NCBI GenBank assembly: GCA_902598305.1
Contig: CACKBL010000002.1
Coordinates: forward strand, 1 to 64,000
Length of the DNA stretch: 64,000 bases
Reading direction: 5' to 3'
Source: an uncultured Bacteroidota bacterium
GTDB lineage: Bacteria > Bacteroidota > Bacteroidia > Flavobacteriales > Flavobacteriaceae
This document shows, one piece after another, positions 8,158-17,764 of the stretch; the stretch's first letter is position 1, and each line of letters begins with the position of its first letter. The position numbers were made by a program, and so were the translations under genes. A model generated the notes under the pieces. The model did not search any database and was not told where the DNA came from. It was given only the letters and a program-made list of their open reading frames with translations.

Positions 8158-10524
8158 TTGAAAAATACTAAGTTAAATTTCTTATCAATTCTCATCTGTT
8201 TCTTATTTAAGTTTTCGTTTTCTCAAAATCTTGGAATTTTAACTGGGAGAGTGGTTGACAGTAAAACTCTTTTTCCGCTTCAGGGGGCAACCATATTAAT
8301 TGAAGGTGAGTCATTAGGAACTATTTCAGATGAAAATGGATACTTCAAACTTGAAAAAATTCCGTTTGATAGCTATAACATCCTTGCTAGTTACTTGGGT
8401 TATCAGACAGAAGTAATCTTTAATGTTATTGTAAAATCTGCTGGTTCGCCAGATTTACTATTTAAGCTAGAAGAGTTATCTGACCAGTTAGATGAGGTAG
8501 TTTTATTTAAAAGTCCATTCAAAAAGAAAAATGAAACACCTCTATCTATACAATCTCTGTCTGCTGTTGAAATAGAGACCTATCCTGGAGGAAACAATGA
8601 CATAACAAAAGTTGCACAAAGTTTACCAGGAATTTCTCCATCGATTGGTGGTTTTAGAAATGATTTTATTATCAGGGGTGGCGCTCCAAATGAAACCGTA
8701 TACTATTTAGACGGAATGGAGATTCCTAATATAAACCATTTTAGCACACAGGGAAGTGCTGGTGGCCCAGTTGGAATGTTAAATGTTGACTTTATAAGAG
8801 AAGTAACTCTATCTACATCTTCTTTTGGAGCAGAATTTGATAACCCGTTATCAGGTGTTTTGCTGTTTGAACAAAGGGACGGTAATAGAGAAAAATTTAG
8901 TGGTAAATTTAGGATTGGGGCTAGTGAGGCTGGAATAACAATAAACACACCTATCTTTAAAGGTAAAGAAAAGATTTCAAAAACGTCTTTGATGTTTTCA
9001 TTAAGAAGAAGTTATCTACAGTATGTTTTTGAACTTGTAGGATTACCTATTAGACCCGACTATATTGACTACCAATTTAAAATTGACCATAGGATTGACA
9101 ATCTAAATAGCATTAGCATCTTGGGTATAGGATCAATTGACGACTTTTCAGTAGTTGCTCCCGAAGATTTTGATGCTGAGCAAACTGCTGTTATAGAACA
9201 GGTTCCAATAATTAAGCAAAGAACAAATACTTTTGGAATTTCTTGGATTAAAAAATTTGCAAATGGAAATGGGAGAATTCTGACCACTCTAAGTTCAAAT
9301 GAACTAAAAAACAATTTTAGCAGATTTCAGAATAATGAAAACGAATCTGGATTAATTTATCAAAATGATGCTGTTGAAAAAGAAACAAAAATAAGATCTC
9401 ATATTACAAAATTTATAGGTGATTGGAAATTAGGGTATGGACTTAATTTTCAACTATCAAAATACAGAAATACTACGCTGGGTATTCTGGAGCAATTTGA
9501 TTATGAGTCCAAAATTGATTTCGTTAAATATGGATTTTTTGGAAAAATTAGTAGATCTTTTCTAAATGATAACTTAAATCTATTTTTTGGAATTAGAACA
9601 GATAAAGACAGTTTTCTTTCCGAAAGTAATTTGATAGATAATCTTTCACCTAGAATGGGGTTTAGCTATTCAATTACAAAAAATAATACCTGGAAATTAA
9701 ATGGGTCAATTGGTTGGTATAATAAATTACCACCATACACAATGATTGGATTTAAAGATATTAATAGTGTTTTTATTAATAGAGATGTAAATTACATCAG
9801 AAGTAAACATACTGTAGTGGGAATTGAATTTAATCGAACTCCGAAATCAAGGATTACTCTAGAAGGCTTTTTGAAAGAATATAGCAATTATCCAATTTCG
9901 ATAATTGATCAAATTTCACTTGCCAATAAAGGAGGAGGTTTTGAAGTATATGGCAACGAACCAGTTATTTCAAACGGGATTGGTAATTCTTATGGGATCG
10001 AGTTTCTTTTTCAACAAAAACTCAATAAAAACTTTTACGGAATATTTGCGTATACATATTTTTTCAGCGAATTCAGTGATATAAATAATGATATGATTCC
10101 CTCGGTTTGGGATAGCCGAAATCTCTCATCATTTACTGGGGGTTATAAGTTAAACAGAAATTGGGAGATATCTATGAGATACAGATATTCTGGGAGAACC
10201 CCATATGCACCAGTTAATCAAACTCAAAGTAGACTTTCTTATCCAAGAATTATATTGGATTATTCTCAAATTGGACAAGAATATTTGGATGTTTTCAGCC
10301 AAGCTGATGTTAGAATTGATAAAAAATGGAATTTTAAAAAAACATCTTTGAATGTTTATTTTGAGATTCAAAATGTTCTTGCACAAAAAATACCTAGACC
10401 TCCAGAGTACGGTCTTGAGAGACAACCAGATGGAATTTTAATTGAGCCAATAAATCTAAAAAAAATTGATACGGATAGGTCGGATACTCCATTCCCGACA
10501 ATTGGATTGATTTTAGATTTTTAA
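8158..10524 (+). CDS. TonB-dependent receptor with carboxypeptidase-regulatory-like N-terminal domain
   Basis: This is a 788-residue outer-membrane receptor. A signal peptide (about 1-22, ends FSFSQ) leads into a CarboxypepD_reg-like domain (LGILTGRVVDSKTLFPLQGA, to about residue 100). A plug domain follows (SLSAVEIETYPGG...RGGAPNETVYYLDGMEIP), then a 22-strand-type barrel to the C-terminus (TIGLILDF). The start is TTG at 8158. An in-frame TAA lies just upstream, and no ATG exists before the signal peptide, so TTG is the only sensible start. The plug resembles receptors of the general FecA/BtuB-like group without SusD. The substrate is unknown. It is likely cotranscribed with umuC-umuD and the exported protein before it. 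Confidence 0.88.
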   Translation: MKNTKLNFLSILICFLFKFSFSQNLGILTGRVVDSKTLFPLQGATILIEGESLGTISDENGYFKLEKIPFDSYNILASYLGYQTEVIFNVIVKSAGSPDLLFKLEELSDQLDEVVLFKSPFKKKNETPLSIQSLSAVEIETYPGGNNDITKVAQSLPGISPSIGGFRNDFIIRGGAPNETVYYLDGMEIPNINHFSTQGSAGGPVGMLNVDFIREVTLSTSSFGAEFDNPLSGVLLFEQRDGNREKFSGKFRIGASEAGITINTPIFKGKEKISKTSLMFSLRRSYLQYVFELVGLPIRPDYIDYQFKIDHRIDNLNSISILGIGSIDDFSVVAPEDFDAEQTAVIEQVPIIKQRTNTFGISWIKKFANGNGRILTTLSSNELKNNFSRFQNNENESGLIYQNDAVEKETKIRSHITKFIGDWKLGYGLNFQLSKYRNTTLGILEQFDYESKIDFVKYGFFGKISRSFLNDNLNLFFGIRTDKDSFLSESNLIDNLSPRMGFSYSITKNNTWKLNGSIGWYNKLPPYTMIGFKDINSVFINRDVNYIRSKHTVVGIEFNRTPKSRITLEGFLKEYSNYPISIIDQISLANKGGGFEVYGNEPVISNGIGNSYGIEFLFQQKLNKNFYGIFAYTYFFSEFSDINNDMIPSVWDSRNLSSFTGGYKLNRNWEISMRYRYSGRTPYAPVNQTQSRLSYPRIILDYSQIGQEYLDVFSQADVRIDKKWNFKKTSLNVYFEIQNVLAQKIPRPPEYGLERQPDGILIEPINLKKIDTDRSDTPFPTIGLILDF

Positions 10525-11054
10525 AAAAGATTTAAAAAATTCTTTGGTAATTCTACTTGTATTTGTTTTTTTTCATGACATACACTAAGAATTATGTCTT
10601 GATGTATTGGTATAAGTATTTCTTTTGAATTAGTATTTACAACCATAAGTGATTGAAAGGGCTTCTCTATAATTTCTAAAATACTTCCAATTTTTTTATT
10701 GTTTTTGTCAATTACCACAAAGTCTTTGACCTGAAAACCGTAAAAATCAACTCCTTTTCTTTCTGGCAAGAATTTTTTTGGAAGAAAACATTTTTTAGAA
10801 ATTAGTTGCTGAGCTTTCGACTCACAGTCTATTTCTTCAATTAGTAATGTTAAATTGTTTTTTTTTTTATTTTTGATTTTTTTTAGTTTGTAAGGAATTA
10901 AAATTTTATCCTCTTCTATAAAAATTGTTTCAATTGATTTAAAATCAATCCTATAATTATTTATTAATTTAATTTTTATCTCACCTTTAAAATTGGACTT
11001 AGAATAAGTAAATGCGAATAAAAAAAAATCTTTTTTATTTGTTGAAATATCCAT
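10521..11054 (-). CDS. rimM: Ribosome maturation factor RimM
   Basis: The 177-residue protein assists 30S subunit maturation by binding S19 and acting on the 16S rRNA head. The N-terminal beta-barrel region is divergent and Lys-rich, but the C-terminal PRC-barrel part (YGFQVKDFVVIDKNNKKIGSI, KEILIPIHQDIILSV, IQVELPKNFLNLF) is characteristic. The placement just downstream of rpsP on the same strand is the conserved rpsP-rimM arrangement. The gene overlaps the end of the convergent TonB receptor gene by four bases. The weak N-terminal conservation is normal for fast-evolving AT-rich flavobacteria. Confidence 0.88.
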   Translation of the reverse strand: MDISTNKKDFFLFAFTYSKSNFKGEIKIKLINNYRIDFKSIETIFIEEDKILIPYKLKKIKNKKKNNLTLLIEEIDCESKAQQLISKKCFLPKKFLPERKGVDFYGFQVKDFVVIDKNNKKIGSILEIIEKPFQSLMVVNTNSKEILIPIHQDIILSVCHEKKQIQVELPKNFLNLF

Positions 11055-11133
11055 GATTAGTTACTAAGATCAAACTTTTAATTGGGAAGGAGGAACCAAA
11101 ACATTAAATTAAACTCAAATTATTTAATTATTC

Positions 11134-12006
11134 TTATTTTTTAGCGTCGTCTTTAGAAATGTCCTTTTCTTCTGAAGATTCCTCTGCTGGAGCCTCTTCT
11201 TTTGCAGCAGACTCCTCTGCTGGCGCTTCCTCTGCTGGAGCCTCTTCTTTTGCAGCAGACTCCTCTGCTGGCACTTCCTCTGCTGGAGCCTCTTCTTTTG
11301 CAGCAGACTCCTCTGCTGGCGCTTCCTCTGCTGGAGCCTCTTCTTTTGCAGCAGACTCCTCTGCTGGCACTTCCTCTGCTGGAGCCTCTTCTTTTGCAGC
11401 AGACTCCTCTGCTGGCTCTTCCTCTGCTGGAGCCTCTTCTTTTGCAACAGACTCCTCTGCTGGCACTTCCTCTGCTGGAGCCTCTTCTTTTGCAGCAGAC
11501 TCCTCTGCTGGCGCTTCCTCTGCTGGAGCCTCTTCTTTTGCAGCAGCTGCTTTGGCGGCATTTTCCCTATCTAAAACCCTTTTTTCGTTTGATTCTTTTT
11601 CAAGTTTCAACTTTTCAGCTTTAGATTTATCAATCTCTTTTGAAATTTTGTCTTGCTTGGCACTTATTTTAGATTCTTTTTCTGTAAGCCACGCTTGGAA
11701 TTTTTCGTCTGCTTTTTCTTGTTTGAGTGCCCCTTTTAAAACACCTTTGTTAAGATGATACTTGAGCATAACCCCTCTGTAAGATAAAAGTGTTCGTGCT
11801 GTATTTGTTGGAATTGCACCGTTTTGTAACCATTTTAATGCTTCATCAACATTAACTTCAACCCTAGCAGGATTTGTGTTTGGATCATAAACACCTAATT
11901 TTTGCAAATATTTACCATCTCTTTTAGCTCGGGAATCAGCTGCAACAATCCAATAAAAAGGTTTTCCTTTTTTTCCGTGTCTTTGAAGTCGAATTTTTAC
12001 TGCCAT
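11134..12006 (-). CDS. rpsP: 30S ribosomal protein S16 with long Ala/Glu/Pro repeat tail
   Basis: Residues 1 to about 85 are a normal S16 ([52 protein letters not shown]). A charged helical linker (about 86-153, many [13 protein letters not shown]-like stretches) follows. Residues about 155-275 consist of seven and a half copies of a 16-residue unit, [16 protein letters not shown] with A/V/E variation at one site, and a short acidic end. The total of 290 residues compares with roughly 80 for enterobacterial S16. Extended S16 tails are known in Bacteroidota, but this tandem array is unusually long. rimM lies downstream in the same operon. Confidence 0.96.
   Translation of the reverse strand: MAVKIRLQRHGKKGKPFYWIVAADSRAKRDGKYLQKLGVYDPNTNPARVEVNVDEALKWLQNGAIPTNTARTLLSYRGVMLKYHLNKGVLKGALKQEKADEKFQAWLTEKESKISAKQDKISKEIDKSKAEKLKLEKESNEKRVLDRENAAKAAAAKEEAPAEEAPAEESAAKEEAPAEEVPAEESVAKEEAPAEEEPAEESAAKEEAPAEEVPAEESAAKEEAPAEEAPAEESAAKEEAPAEEVPAEESAAKEEAPAEEAPAEESAAKEEAPAEESSEEKDISKDDAKK
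11181..11546. repeat. 48-bp in-frame tandem repeat array inside rpsP (about 7.6 copies)
   Basis: The unit on the plus strand begins TCTGCTGGAGCCTCTTCTTT and repeats every 48 bases with only one to three differences between copies. The differences sit mainly in one codon (Ala/Val/Glu) and one Ala/Val codon. Because 48 is a multiple of three and the unit lacks stops, several other frames stay open across it and yield false ORFs on both strands. The high identity implies recent expansion or homogenisation by slippage or recombination, so copy number may vary between strains. Confidence 0.97.
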
Positions 12007-12055
12007 ATCACATTAATTTTGATTGTTCTCGACAATCGATTATTAATTCAGGTCG

Positions 12056-12063
12056 CAAATGTA
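12056..12063 (-). promoter_or_regulatory. Candidate -7 promoter element for rpsP-rimM
   Basis: On the minus strand this reads TACATTTG, a full match to the Bacteroidota -7 consensus TAnnTTTG. It lies 49 bases upstream of the rpsP start. No good -33 TTTG was found at the expected distance, so the call rests on the -7 element only. Confidence 0.45.
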
Positions 12064-12131
12064 GTATTAATTTGGAAAAAAATCTATTTGAAATGATTTT
12101 TTATTAAAACTAATTTGAATATGGTTGTGCA

Positions 12132-12162
12132 TTTGTAAACAAAATTTAAAACACTAATTTTG
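12132..12162 (+). promoter_or_regulatory. Promoter of tig-clpP-clpX
   Basis: TTTG at 12132-12135 and TAATTTTG at 12155-12162 are separated by exactly 19 bases. This is a full match to the Bacteroidota housekeeping sigma consensus (TTTG-N19-TAnnTTTG). Transcription would begin about 7 bases downstream, shortly before the tig ATG at 12180, leaving a very short leader. Confidence 0.75.
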
Positions 12163-12179
12163 CGGGCTAACTCTTAAGA

Positions 12180-13508
12180 ATGAAAATAGATCTTAAAAAA
12201 ATAGATAAATTAAATTCAACCATCTCAATTTCAATTGAAAAAAAGGATTATGAGAATAAGGTTGATAGTGTTATTAAGGATTATAAGTCAAAAATTAATC
12301 TTCCTGGTTTTAGAAAAGGTCATGTACCATTGTCCTTGATAAAAAAAAAATATGAGAAAGCAATTGTTGTTGAAGAGACTAATAAAATTTTAAGTAAGTC
12401 TCTTAATCAATATATAGTTGAAAATAATCTGAAAATTTTGGGAAATCCAGTCCCAATATTAGATGAAAAATTTGATTGGAATATAGATGTTTTTAATTTC
12501 AAATTTGAAATTGGTTTAAGACCAAAAATAAAAGTCGATTTAAATTTTAAAAAATCTCCAATTTATCACAAAATAAATATTGAAAACAAGATTATTGAAG
12601 AGAGAATCGATTATCTCCAGCAACAATATGGGGAATTGAAAGACGAAAAAAAAATATCGGATGCTTCTGAATTAATGTTTGAATTTTCTTCCAAAGAAGA
12701 AAATATCGATAAAAGAATGACCTTAAAACTTAATCAGTTAAAAACTAAAAAAAATATTGATTTAGTTCGAAAATTGAATCTAAACGAGACTTTTAGGTTT
12801 GAATTGAAGGATTTTTTTAAGGATCAAACGCAATCAATAAGTCTTTCAAATAAAACAATTGAAGAAATAAAAACTTCAAACATTAATGTTGAAGCAAAAT
12901 TATTATCAATACAAAAAAGAGTTAACGCCAGTTTAGAAGAATCTTTTTTTAAAAAGATTTATCCAAATAAATCAATTAAAACTTTAACTCAATTTAAAGA
13001 GGAAATTAAAAACTCCATCCAATCTCAATATGATCAACAATCAGATCAAAAGTTTTTAAATGATGTTACAAAGAAATTAATTGGAGAGGTAAAATTTGAT
13101 CTTCCTAGAAAATTTTTAATTAAATGGTTGCAAAAAAGAAATGAAAAGGAAATTACTCTTGAAAATGCAACAGAAGAATTTGAAAATTCTGAAAAGGGTT
13201 TGAGATATCAACTGATTGAAGAGGAAATTATAAATCAAAATAATTTGAAAGTTGAGGAGAAGGAGATTAAAGATTTTGCTAAAAAGATTTTTTTAAGTCA
13301 ATTTGGGCAAATAGGTAAAAAAGATGGTAATCAAGAAATTGAACAAATGGTTGAGAGAATATTGAGAAATGAAGAGGAAAGAAAAAGAATTATCGAACAA
13401 GTCAAAACAGAAAAGCTACTTGCGTTCTTCAAAAAAAATGTAAAATTTAAAACCAAAAAACTAAACCACGACTCTTTTATTAAAATCGCTTATCCAACTA
13501 CACAATAA
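12180..13508 (+). CDS. tig: Trigger factor (ribosome-associated chaperone)
   Basis: The 442-residue chaperone binds near the ribosomal exit tunnel through its N-terminal domain. The ribosome-docking signature appears as LPGFRKGHVP near residue 42. The N-terminal domain covers about 1-110. The middle region (about 150-230) corresponds to the FKBP-like PPIase domain but is strongly degenerate, as is common in Bacteroidota. The C-terminal helical arms (about 250-430) are Lys/Glu rich. It is the first gene of the tig-clpP-clpX operon, which links chaperone and protease functions. A matched promoter lies just upstream. The start ATG gives the expected MKIDLKKIDK N-terminus. Confidence 0.92.
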   Translation: MKIDLKKIDKLNSTISISIEKKDYENKVDSVIKDYKSKINLPGFRKGHVPLSLIKKKYEKAIVVEETNKILSKSLNQYIVENNLKILGNPVPILDEKFDWNIDVFNFKFEIGLRPKIKVDLNFKKSPIYHKINIENKIIEERIDYLQQQYGELKDEKKISDASELMFEFSSKEENIDKRMTLKLNQLKTKKNIDLVRKLNLNETFRFELKDFFKDQTQSISLSNKTIEEIKTSNINVEAKLLSIQKRVNASLEESFFKKIYPNKSIKTLTQFKEEIKNSIQSQYDQQSDQKFLNDVTKKLIGEVKFDLPRKFLIKWLQKRNEKEITLENATEEFENSEKGLRYQLIEEEIINQNNLKVEEKEIKDFAKKIFLSQFGQIGKKDGNQEIEQMVERILRNEEERKRIIEQVKTEKLLAFFKKNVKFKTKKLNHDSFIKIAYPTTQ

Positions 13509-13539
13509 AAATGTTTAATTTTAGTTAATATTATCAATT

Positions 13540-14196
13540 ATGAATTATAAAAAAGAATTTAAAAAATTTGCTACAAAAAAGCATGGTATTAACTCTATGT
13601 ATTACGATCAGATAGTTAGTAGTATGACCCCATATATTATCGAAGAAAGACAGCTTAACGTTGCTCAAATGGATGTTTTTTCCAGATTAATGATGGATAG
13701 AGTGATGTTTTTAGGAACTGCAATTAATGACCAAGTAGCAAATATAATTCAGGCACAACTTTTATTTTTACAAAGCGTCGATTCGAAAAGAGATATTCAG
13801 CTTTACATTAATTCGCCAGGTGGAGGAGTTTATGCAGGTTTAGGAATTTATGACACAATGCAATATATTTCTCCTGACGTAGCCACCATTTGTACAGGAA
13901 TGGCCGCCTCCATGGGAGCTGTACTTTTATGTGCCGGTGCATCAGGAAAGAGGTCTGCCCTTCCTCATGCTCGTGTAATGATTCATCAACCTCTTGGGGG
14001 TGCACAAGGACAAGCTTCTGATATCGAAATAACAGCTCGCGAGATTCTAAAGCTGAAAGATGAACTTTATCAAATTATTGCTAAACACAGCGGTCAAAAA
14101 ATTGAAAAAGTTAATAAAGACAGTGATAGAGATTACTGGATGAAAGCCCAAGAAGCCAAATCATACGGCATGGTTGATGAAGTGTTAAAAAAATAA
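13540..14196 (+). CDS. clpP: ATP-dependent Clp protease proteolytic subunit
   Basis: This 218-residue serine protease subunit forms a two-ring tetradecamer and degrades proteins unfolded by ClpX. The catalytic triad is Ser124 (GMAASMGAV), His149 ([10 protein letters not shown]) and Asp198 (DRDYWM), with the same spacing as E. coli Ser97/His122/Asp171. An N-terminal propeptide-like stretch of about 27 residues precedes the mature fold. The gene is 31 bases after tig and 4 bases before clpX, in a single operon. Confidence 0.98.
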   Translation: MNYKKEFKKFATKKHGINSMYYDQIVSSMTPYIIEERQLNVAQMDVFSRLMMDRVMFLGTAINDQVANIIQAQLLFLQSVDSKRDIQLYINSPGGGVYAGLGIYDTMQYISPDVATICTGMAASMGAVLLCAGASGKRSALPHARVMIHQPLGGAQGQASDIEITAREILKLKDELYQIIAKHSGQKIEKVNKDSDRDYWMKAQEAKSYGMVDEVLKK

Positions 14197-14200
14197 TATT

Positions 14201-15424
14201 ATGGGTGAAGAACTTTCATGCTCTTTTTGCGGAAGAATGAAAACTCAAACTGAAGTTTTGATTGCAGGACTTGATGCACATATATGCGATCAGTGTGTTG
14301 AGCAAGCCAATGGAATTATTATCAATGAAAGTAAAAATAATGAGACTACAAAGCCCTCATTCAATTTAGAATCACCAGTAAAAATAAAATCATATTTGGA
14401 TCAATACGTAATTGGACAAGACTATGCAAAAAAAGTTTTATCAGTAGCGGTATATAATCATTACAAAAGAATTATTAATAAAGATATTAATGATTCTATT
14501 GAAATTCAGAAAAGTAATGTTTTAATTGTTGGGCAAACAGGAACGGGAAAAACTCTACTTGCACAAACAATCTCAAAGATGTTGAAGTTACCTCTTGCGA
14601 TAGTAGATGCGACAATATTAACTGAAGCAGGTTATGTTGGAGAAGATGTGGAAAGTATTTTAACTAGACTTTTGCAAGCTGCAGATTACGATGTGGAGAG
14701 TGCTCAAAAGGGTATTGTTTTTATTGATGAAATTGATAAAATTGCAAGAAAAAGAGATAATCCTTCTATCACTAGGGATGTATCTGGAGAAGGAGTCCAA
14801 CAAGCCCTTTTAAAATTACTAGAAGGAACTTTAGTAAATGTTCCTCCAAAGGGTGGTCGAAAACACCCTGACCAAAAATTCATAGAAGTTGACACCTCTA
14901 ACATATTGTTTATTGCTGGTGGAGCATTTGATGGGATTGAGAGAGAAATAAATAAGAGATTGAATTTGAAATCAATTGGATTTAAGTCTAAGAAAACAAC
15001 TGATCAAATTGATTTTTCTAATTTACTTGAGCAAATTAATCCGAAGGATGTCCGTTCATTTGGATTAATTCCTGAAATTATAGGTCGTCTTCCAGTAATT
15101 ACTCATATGAATCCTTTAGATAAAAAGACACTCAGATCTATCTTAACTGAACCTAAAAATGCGATAACAAAACAATACACAAAATTATTTGAAATTGATG
15201 GTATAAAATTAGAATTTACTCCAGGAGCTTTAGATTATATAGTTGAAAATGCACTTTCCTTTAACTTGGGAGCTAGGGGGTTGAGATCTCTTTGCGAATT
15301 AATTTTAAACAATGCAATGTTTGAACTCCCAGGGTCGGTAACTAAGTATTTAAAGATTACAAAATCTTATGCTCACTCTCAACTTAAAAAGACAACATTA
15401 CCTGATTTAAAAGCTGTTTCTTAG
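14201..15424 (+). CDS. clpX: ATP-dependent Clp protease ATP-binding subunit ClpX
   Basis: The 407-residue AAA+ unfoldase feeds substrates to ClpP. The N-terminal zinc-binding domain has Cys7, Cys10, Cys29 and Cys32. The Walker A motif GQTGTGKT is at about 111-118, Walker B is [11 protein letters not shown], and the pore-loop and sensor regions are intact (for example [16 protein letters not shown] and [13 protein letters not shown]). The IGF-type ClpP-docking loop appears as IGFKSKK. The last four bases overlap the convergent GH3-like gene. Confidence 0.98.
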   Translation: MGEELSCSFCGRMKTQTEVLIAGLDAHICDQCVEQANGIIINESKNNETTKPSFNLESPVKIKSYLDQYVIGQDYAKKVLSVAVYNHYKRIINKDINDSIEIQKSNVLIVGQTGTGKTLLAQTISKMLKLPLAIVDATILTEAGYVGEDVESILTRLLQAADYDVESAQKGIVFIDEIDKIARKRDNPSITRDVSGEGVQQALLKLLEGTLVNVPPKGGRKHPDQKFIEVDTSNILFIAGGAFDGIEREINKRLNLKSIGFKSKKTTDQIDFSNLLEQINPKDVRSFGLIPEIIGRLPVITHMNPLDKKTLRSILTEPKNAITKQYTKLFEIDGIKLEFTPGALDYIVENALSFNLGARGLRSLCELILNNAMFELPGSVTKYLKITKSYAHSQLKKTTLPDLKAVS

Positions 15425-16950
15425 AAATCAATACTCAGAAGGTTTTCTATAAATTTTCTGTCATTTGATAACCTTTGAATCTTATGTTGACCTCCTACCT
15501 TATTATAATTTCTAAGCCATTTATCAAATAAGCCCTTCTGGGCTACGCTGATTTTTGGGCTTGTCATTGTTATGTTTTTATGTCTTTTAGCATCGTAATC
15601 TGAGTTCAACTCTCTTAATTTTTTATCAAGCATTTTACCAAACGTAATTAAATTTGTTGGAGCATCTTTAAATTCAATCAACCACTGATGTGAACCTCTC
15701 GAATTGTTATTGCACATGTATATTGGAGCAACAGTATAATCAACAATCTTAACTCCTGTTTGCACTGAAGCTTCTTCTATCGCTCTATCAGTATTTTCAA
15801 TTACAACCTCTTCTCCAAATGCATTGATAAAATGTTTGGTTCTCCCAGTAATTTGAATTCTAAAAGGATAAAGAGAAGTAAACCTAACAACGTCACCAAT
15901 CCTATATCTCCACAATCCTCCGTTAGTGGTAATAACCAATTCATATTCAACGAATAACTTTACATCTTGAATATCGATGATAGAATCTTGATTTTCACCA
16001 ACTGGAATAAACTCATAAAAAATACCATAGTCTAACATAAGCAAAAGATCGTCTGAGTCGTTCCGATCTTGAATTGCAAAAAAACCTTCTGAAGCATTAT
16101 ATATCTCGTAGTAATGAATTGGATTAGAAGAAAATATCTGATTGTATTGATTTTTATACGGTCTAAAACTCACTCCTCCATGAAAATATACTTCTACATT
16201 TGGCCATATTTCAAATATGTCAGATTTATTCATCTTTGCTAGTCCTTGATTAAGAAGCACTAGCATCCACGAAGGGACACCTACCAAACTTGTAACATTT
16301 TCCGAAAGACATTCATTGAGAATTGCTTTTATTTTACTATCCCAATCTGGCATTAAAGAAACCTTCATACTCGGAGTGCTGTTAATTTCAGCCCATAATG
16401 GCATGTTATCAATTATTATAGAAGATAAATCACCAAAATAATTTTGTTGGTTTTGATGCAATTCTTGGCTCCCTCCAAGCCTTAGGCTTTTTCCTGTAAA
16501 AAGCTGAGTATTAGTGTTGTTATTTATATATAGAGAAAGCATATCTTTCCCAGCCTTATAATGACAATTTTCAAGTGCTTCAGTACTTACAGGAATAAAT
16601 TTACTTCTAGAATCCGTTGTTCCACTTGACTTTGCATACCATTTAATTTTTGTTGGCCAAAATAAATTATCTTCTCCTTCTCTACTTTTATTGATATCCT
16701 TTGCTATTTCTTCGTAAGACCTAGTTGGAATTCTTTGTTTAAAGTCTTTATAACTTTTAATTGAGCTGAAATCGTATTGATAACCAATTTTAGTTTTTCG
16801 TGCAAAACTTATCAAATCCATTAAAACCTCTTGTTGAACTTCAACAGGATATTTTAAAAATAATTCAATTTGATGAATTCTTTTTTTTAAAAACCAACTA
16901 GCAATTGAATTAAATAAAGGAAAAGGCATATTTATTATATATTTAGGCAA
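15421..16950 (-). CDS. GH3-like acyl-adenylating protein
   Basis: This 509-residue protein belongs to the GH3 auxin-responsive-promoter family, members of the ANL adenylating superfamily that activate carboxylates with ATP and join them to amines. The phosphate-binding motif is [13 protein letters not shown] at about 108-120. Later family motifs are [25 protein letters not shown] and [14 protein letters not shown]. Bacterial GH3 proteins of about 500 residues are common in Bacteroidota, but their substrates are unknown. There is no signal peptide. The gene is divergent from the DUF2797 gene, 18 bases away. Confidence 0.88.
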   Translation of the reverse strand: MPKYIINMPFPLFNSIASWFLKKRIHQIELFLKYPVEVQQEVLMDLISFARKTKIGYQYDFSSIKSYKDFKQRIPTRSYEEIAKDINKSREGEDNLFWPTKIKWYAKSSGTTDSRSKFIPVSTEALENCHYKAGKDMLSLYINNNTNTQLFTGKSLRLGGSQELHQNQQNYFGDLSSIIIDNMPLWAEINSTPSMKVSLMPDWDSKIKAILNECLSENVTSLVGVPSWMLVLLNQGLAKMNKSDIFEIWPNVEVYFHGGVSFRPYKNQYNQIFSSNPIHYYEIYNASEGFFAIQDRNDSDDLLLMLDYGIFYEFIPVGENQDSIIDIQDVKLFVEYELVITTNGGLWRYRIGDVVRFTSLYPFRIQITGRTKHFINAFGEEVVIENTDRAIEEASVQTGVKIVDYTVAPIYMCNNNSRGSHQWLIEFKDAPTNLITFGKMLDKKLRELNSDYDAKRHKNITMTSPKISVAQKGLFDKWLRNYNKVGGQHKIQRLSNDRKFIENLLSIDF

Positions 16951-16968
16951 AAATAAAATAAGTTATTT

Positions 16969-17763
16969 ATGTTTTCTGGAGTTTTAAAGAAAATGTATAC
17001 TGAAATTGACGAGGAGGTAAAATACTATTTGGACTTTGAAGACCATATAATCAACTTCAATCAATGCCTTGATAAAAAAATAAGTTTAAAATTTGATGGA
17101 TATGAATGTCTTTCATGTCATAAAGAAATTGAAGTTTTTAGACAAGGTTTTTGTAAAAACTGTTTTTTTAAGTCACCCCTTGCAGGCGAATGGATAATGA
17201 GACCCGAATTGAGCAAAGCGCACTTGGACATTGAGGATAGAAATTTGGATTTTGAGAGAAAAATTCAACTACAACCCCACATTGTTTATTTTGCAATATC
17301 TAGTCATATAAAAGTAGGTGTTACAAGAAAGTCTCAGTTAATTACTAGGTGGATCGATCAGGGAGCCGATAGAGGTTTAGCTTTATTTGAATTTCCAAAT
17401 AGATATCTTGCAGGCACTTGTGAGGTTTTACTTAAAAAGAATTTTTCGGATAAAACCAATTGGAGAAAAATGCTTTTATCTGTATCTGACCAAAGTCTGA
17501 ATTTTAAAGAAGCTGAAAAATTTGTCGATAACAATATTGAAGACAATCTTAAAGTTTATCAACTTCAACCAAGGGTTTATAAAGAAATTAATTTTCCCGT
17601 TATCAAATATCCAGACAAAGTTAACAGCTTGAATCTGAAAAAAGACAAGCTTTATTCGGGAAAATTAAAAGGTATAAAAGGTCAGTATTTAATTTTTGAA
17701 GATTCAACAGTATTTAACATAAGAAGTAATGAGGGTTTGAGAGTTAAAATTAATATAGAATAA
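16969..17763 (+). CDS. DUF2797 domain-containing protein
   Basis: The 264-residue protein has an N-terminal zinc-finger-like pair, CLSCH and CKNCF (about 44-62). The DUF2797 core follows: HIVYFAISSHIKVGVTRK, then TRWIDQGADRGLALFEFPNR. The core resembles a GIY-YIG-like arrangement (IVYF...IKVGVT), which is suggestive but unproven. It is complete and cytoplasmic, and its biochemical role is unknown. It sits between a divergent GH3-like gene and a convergent pseudouridine synthase gene one base away. Confidence 0.85.
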   Translation: MFSGVLKKMYTEIDEEVKYYLDFEDHIINFNQCLDKKISLKFDGYECLSCHKEIEVFRQGFCKNCFFKSPLAGEWIMRPELSKAHLDIEDRNLDFERKIQLQPHIVYFAISSHIKVGVTRKSQLITRWIDQGADRGLALFEFPNRYLAGTCEVLLKKNFSDKTNWRKMLLSVSDQSLNFKEAEKFVDNNIEDNLKVYQLQPRVYKEINFPVIKYPDKVNSLNLKKDKLYSGKLKGIKGQYLIFEDSTVFNIRSNEGLRVKINIE

Positions 17764-17764
17764 T

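Noticed and set aside
11159-11758. Long open frames on both strands across the S16 repeat (Ser/Ala-rich, Leu/Pro-rich and Gln/Arg-rich products)
   Set aside because: They exist only because the 48-bp unit is a multiple of three without stops. Their products are pure repeat translations, and the S16 frame has a conserved ribosomal domain.
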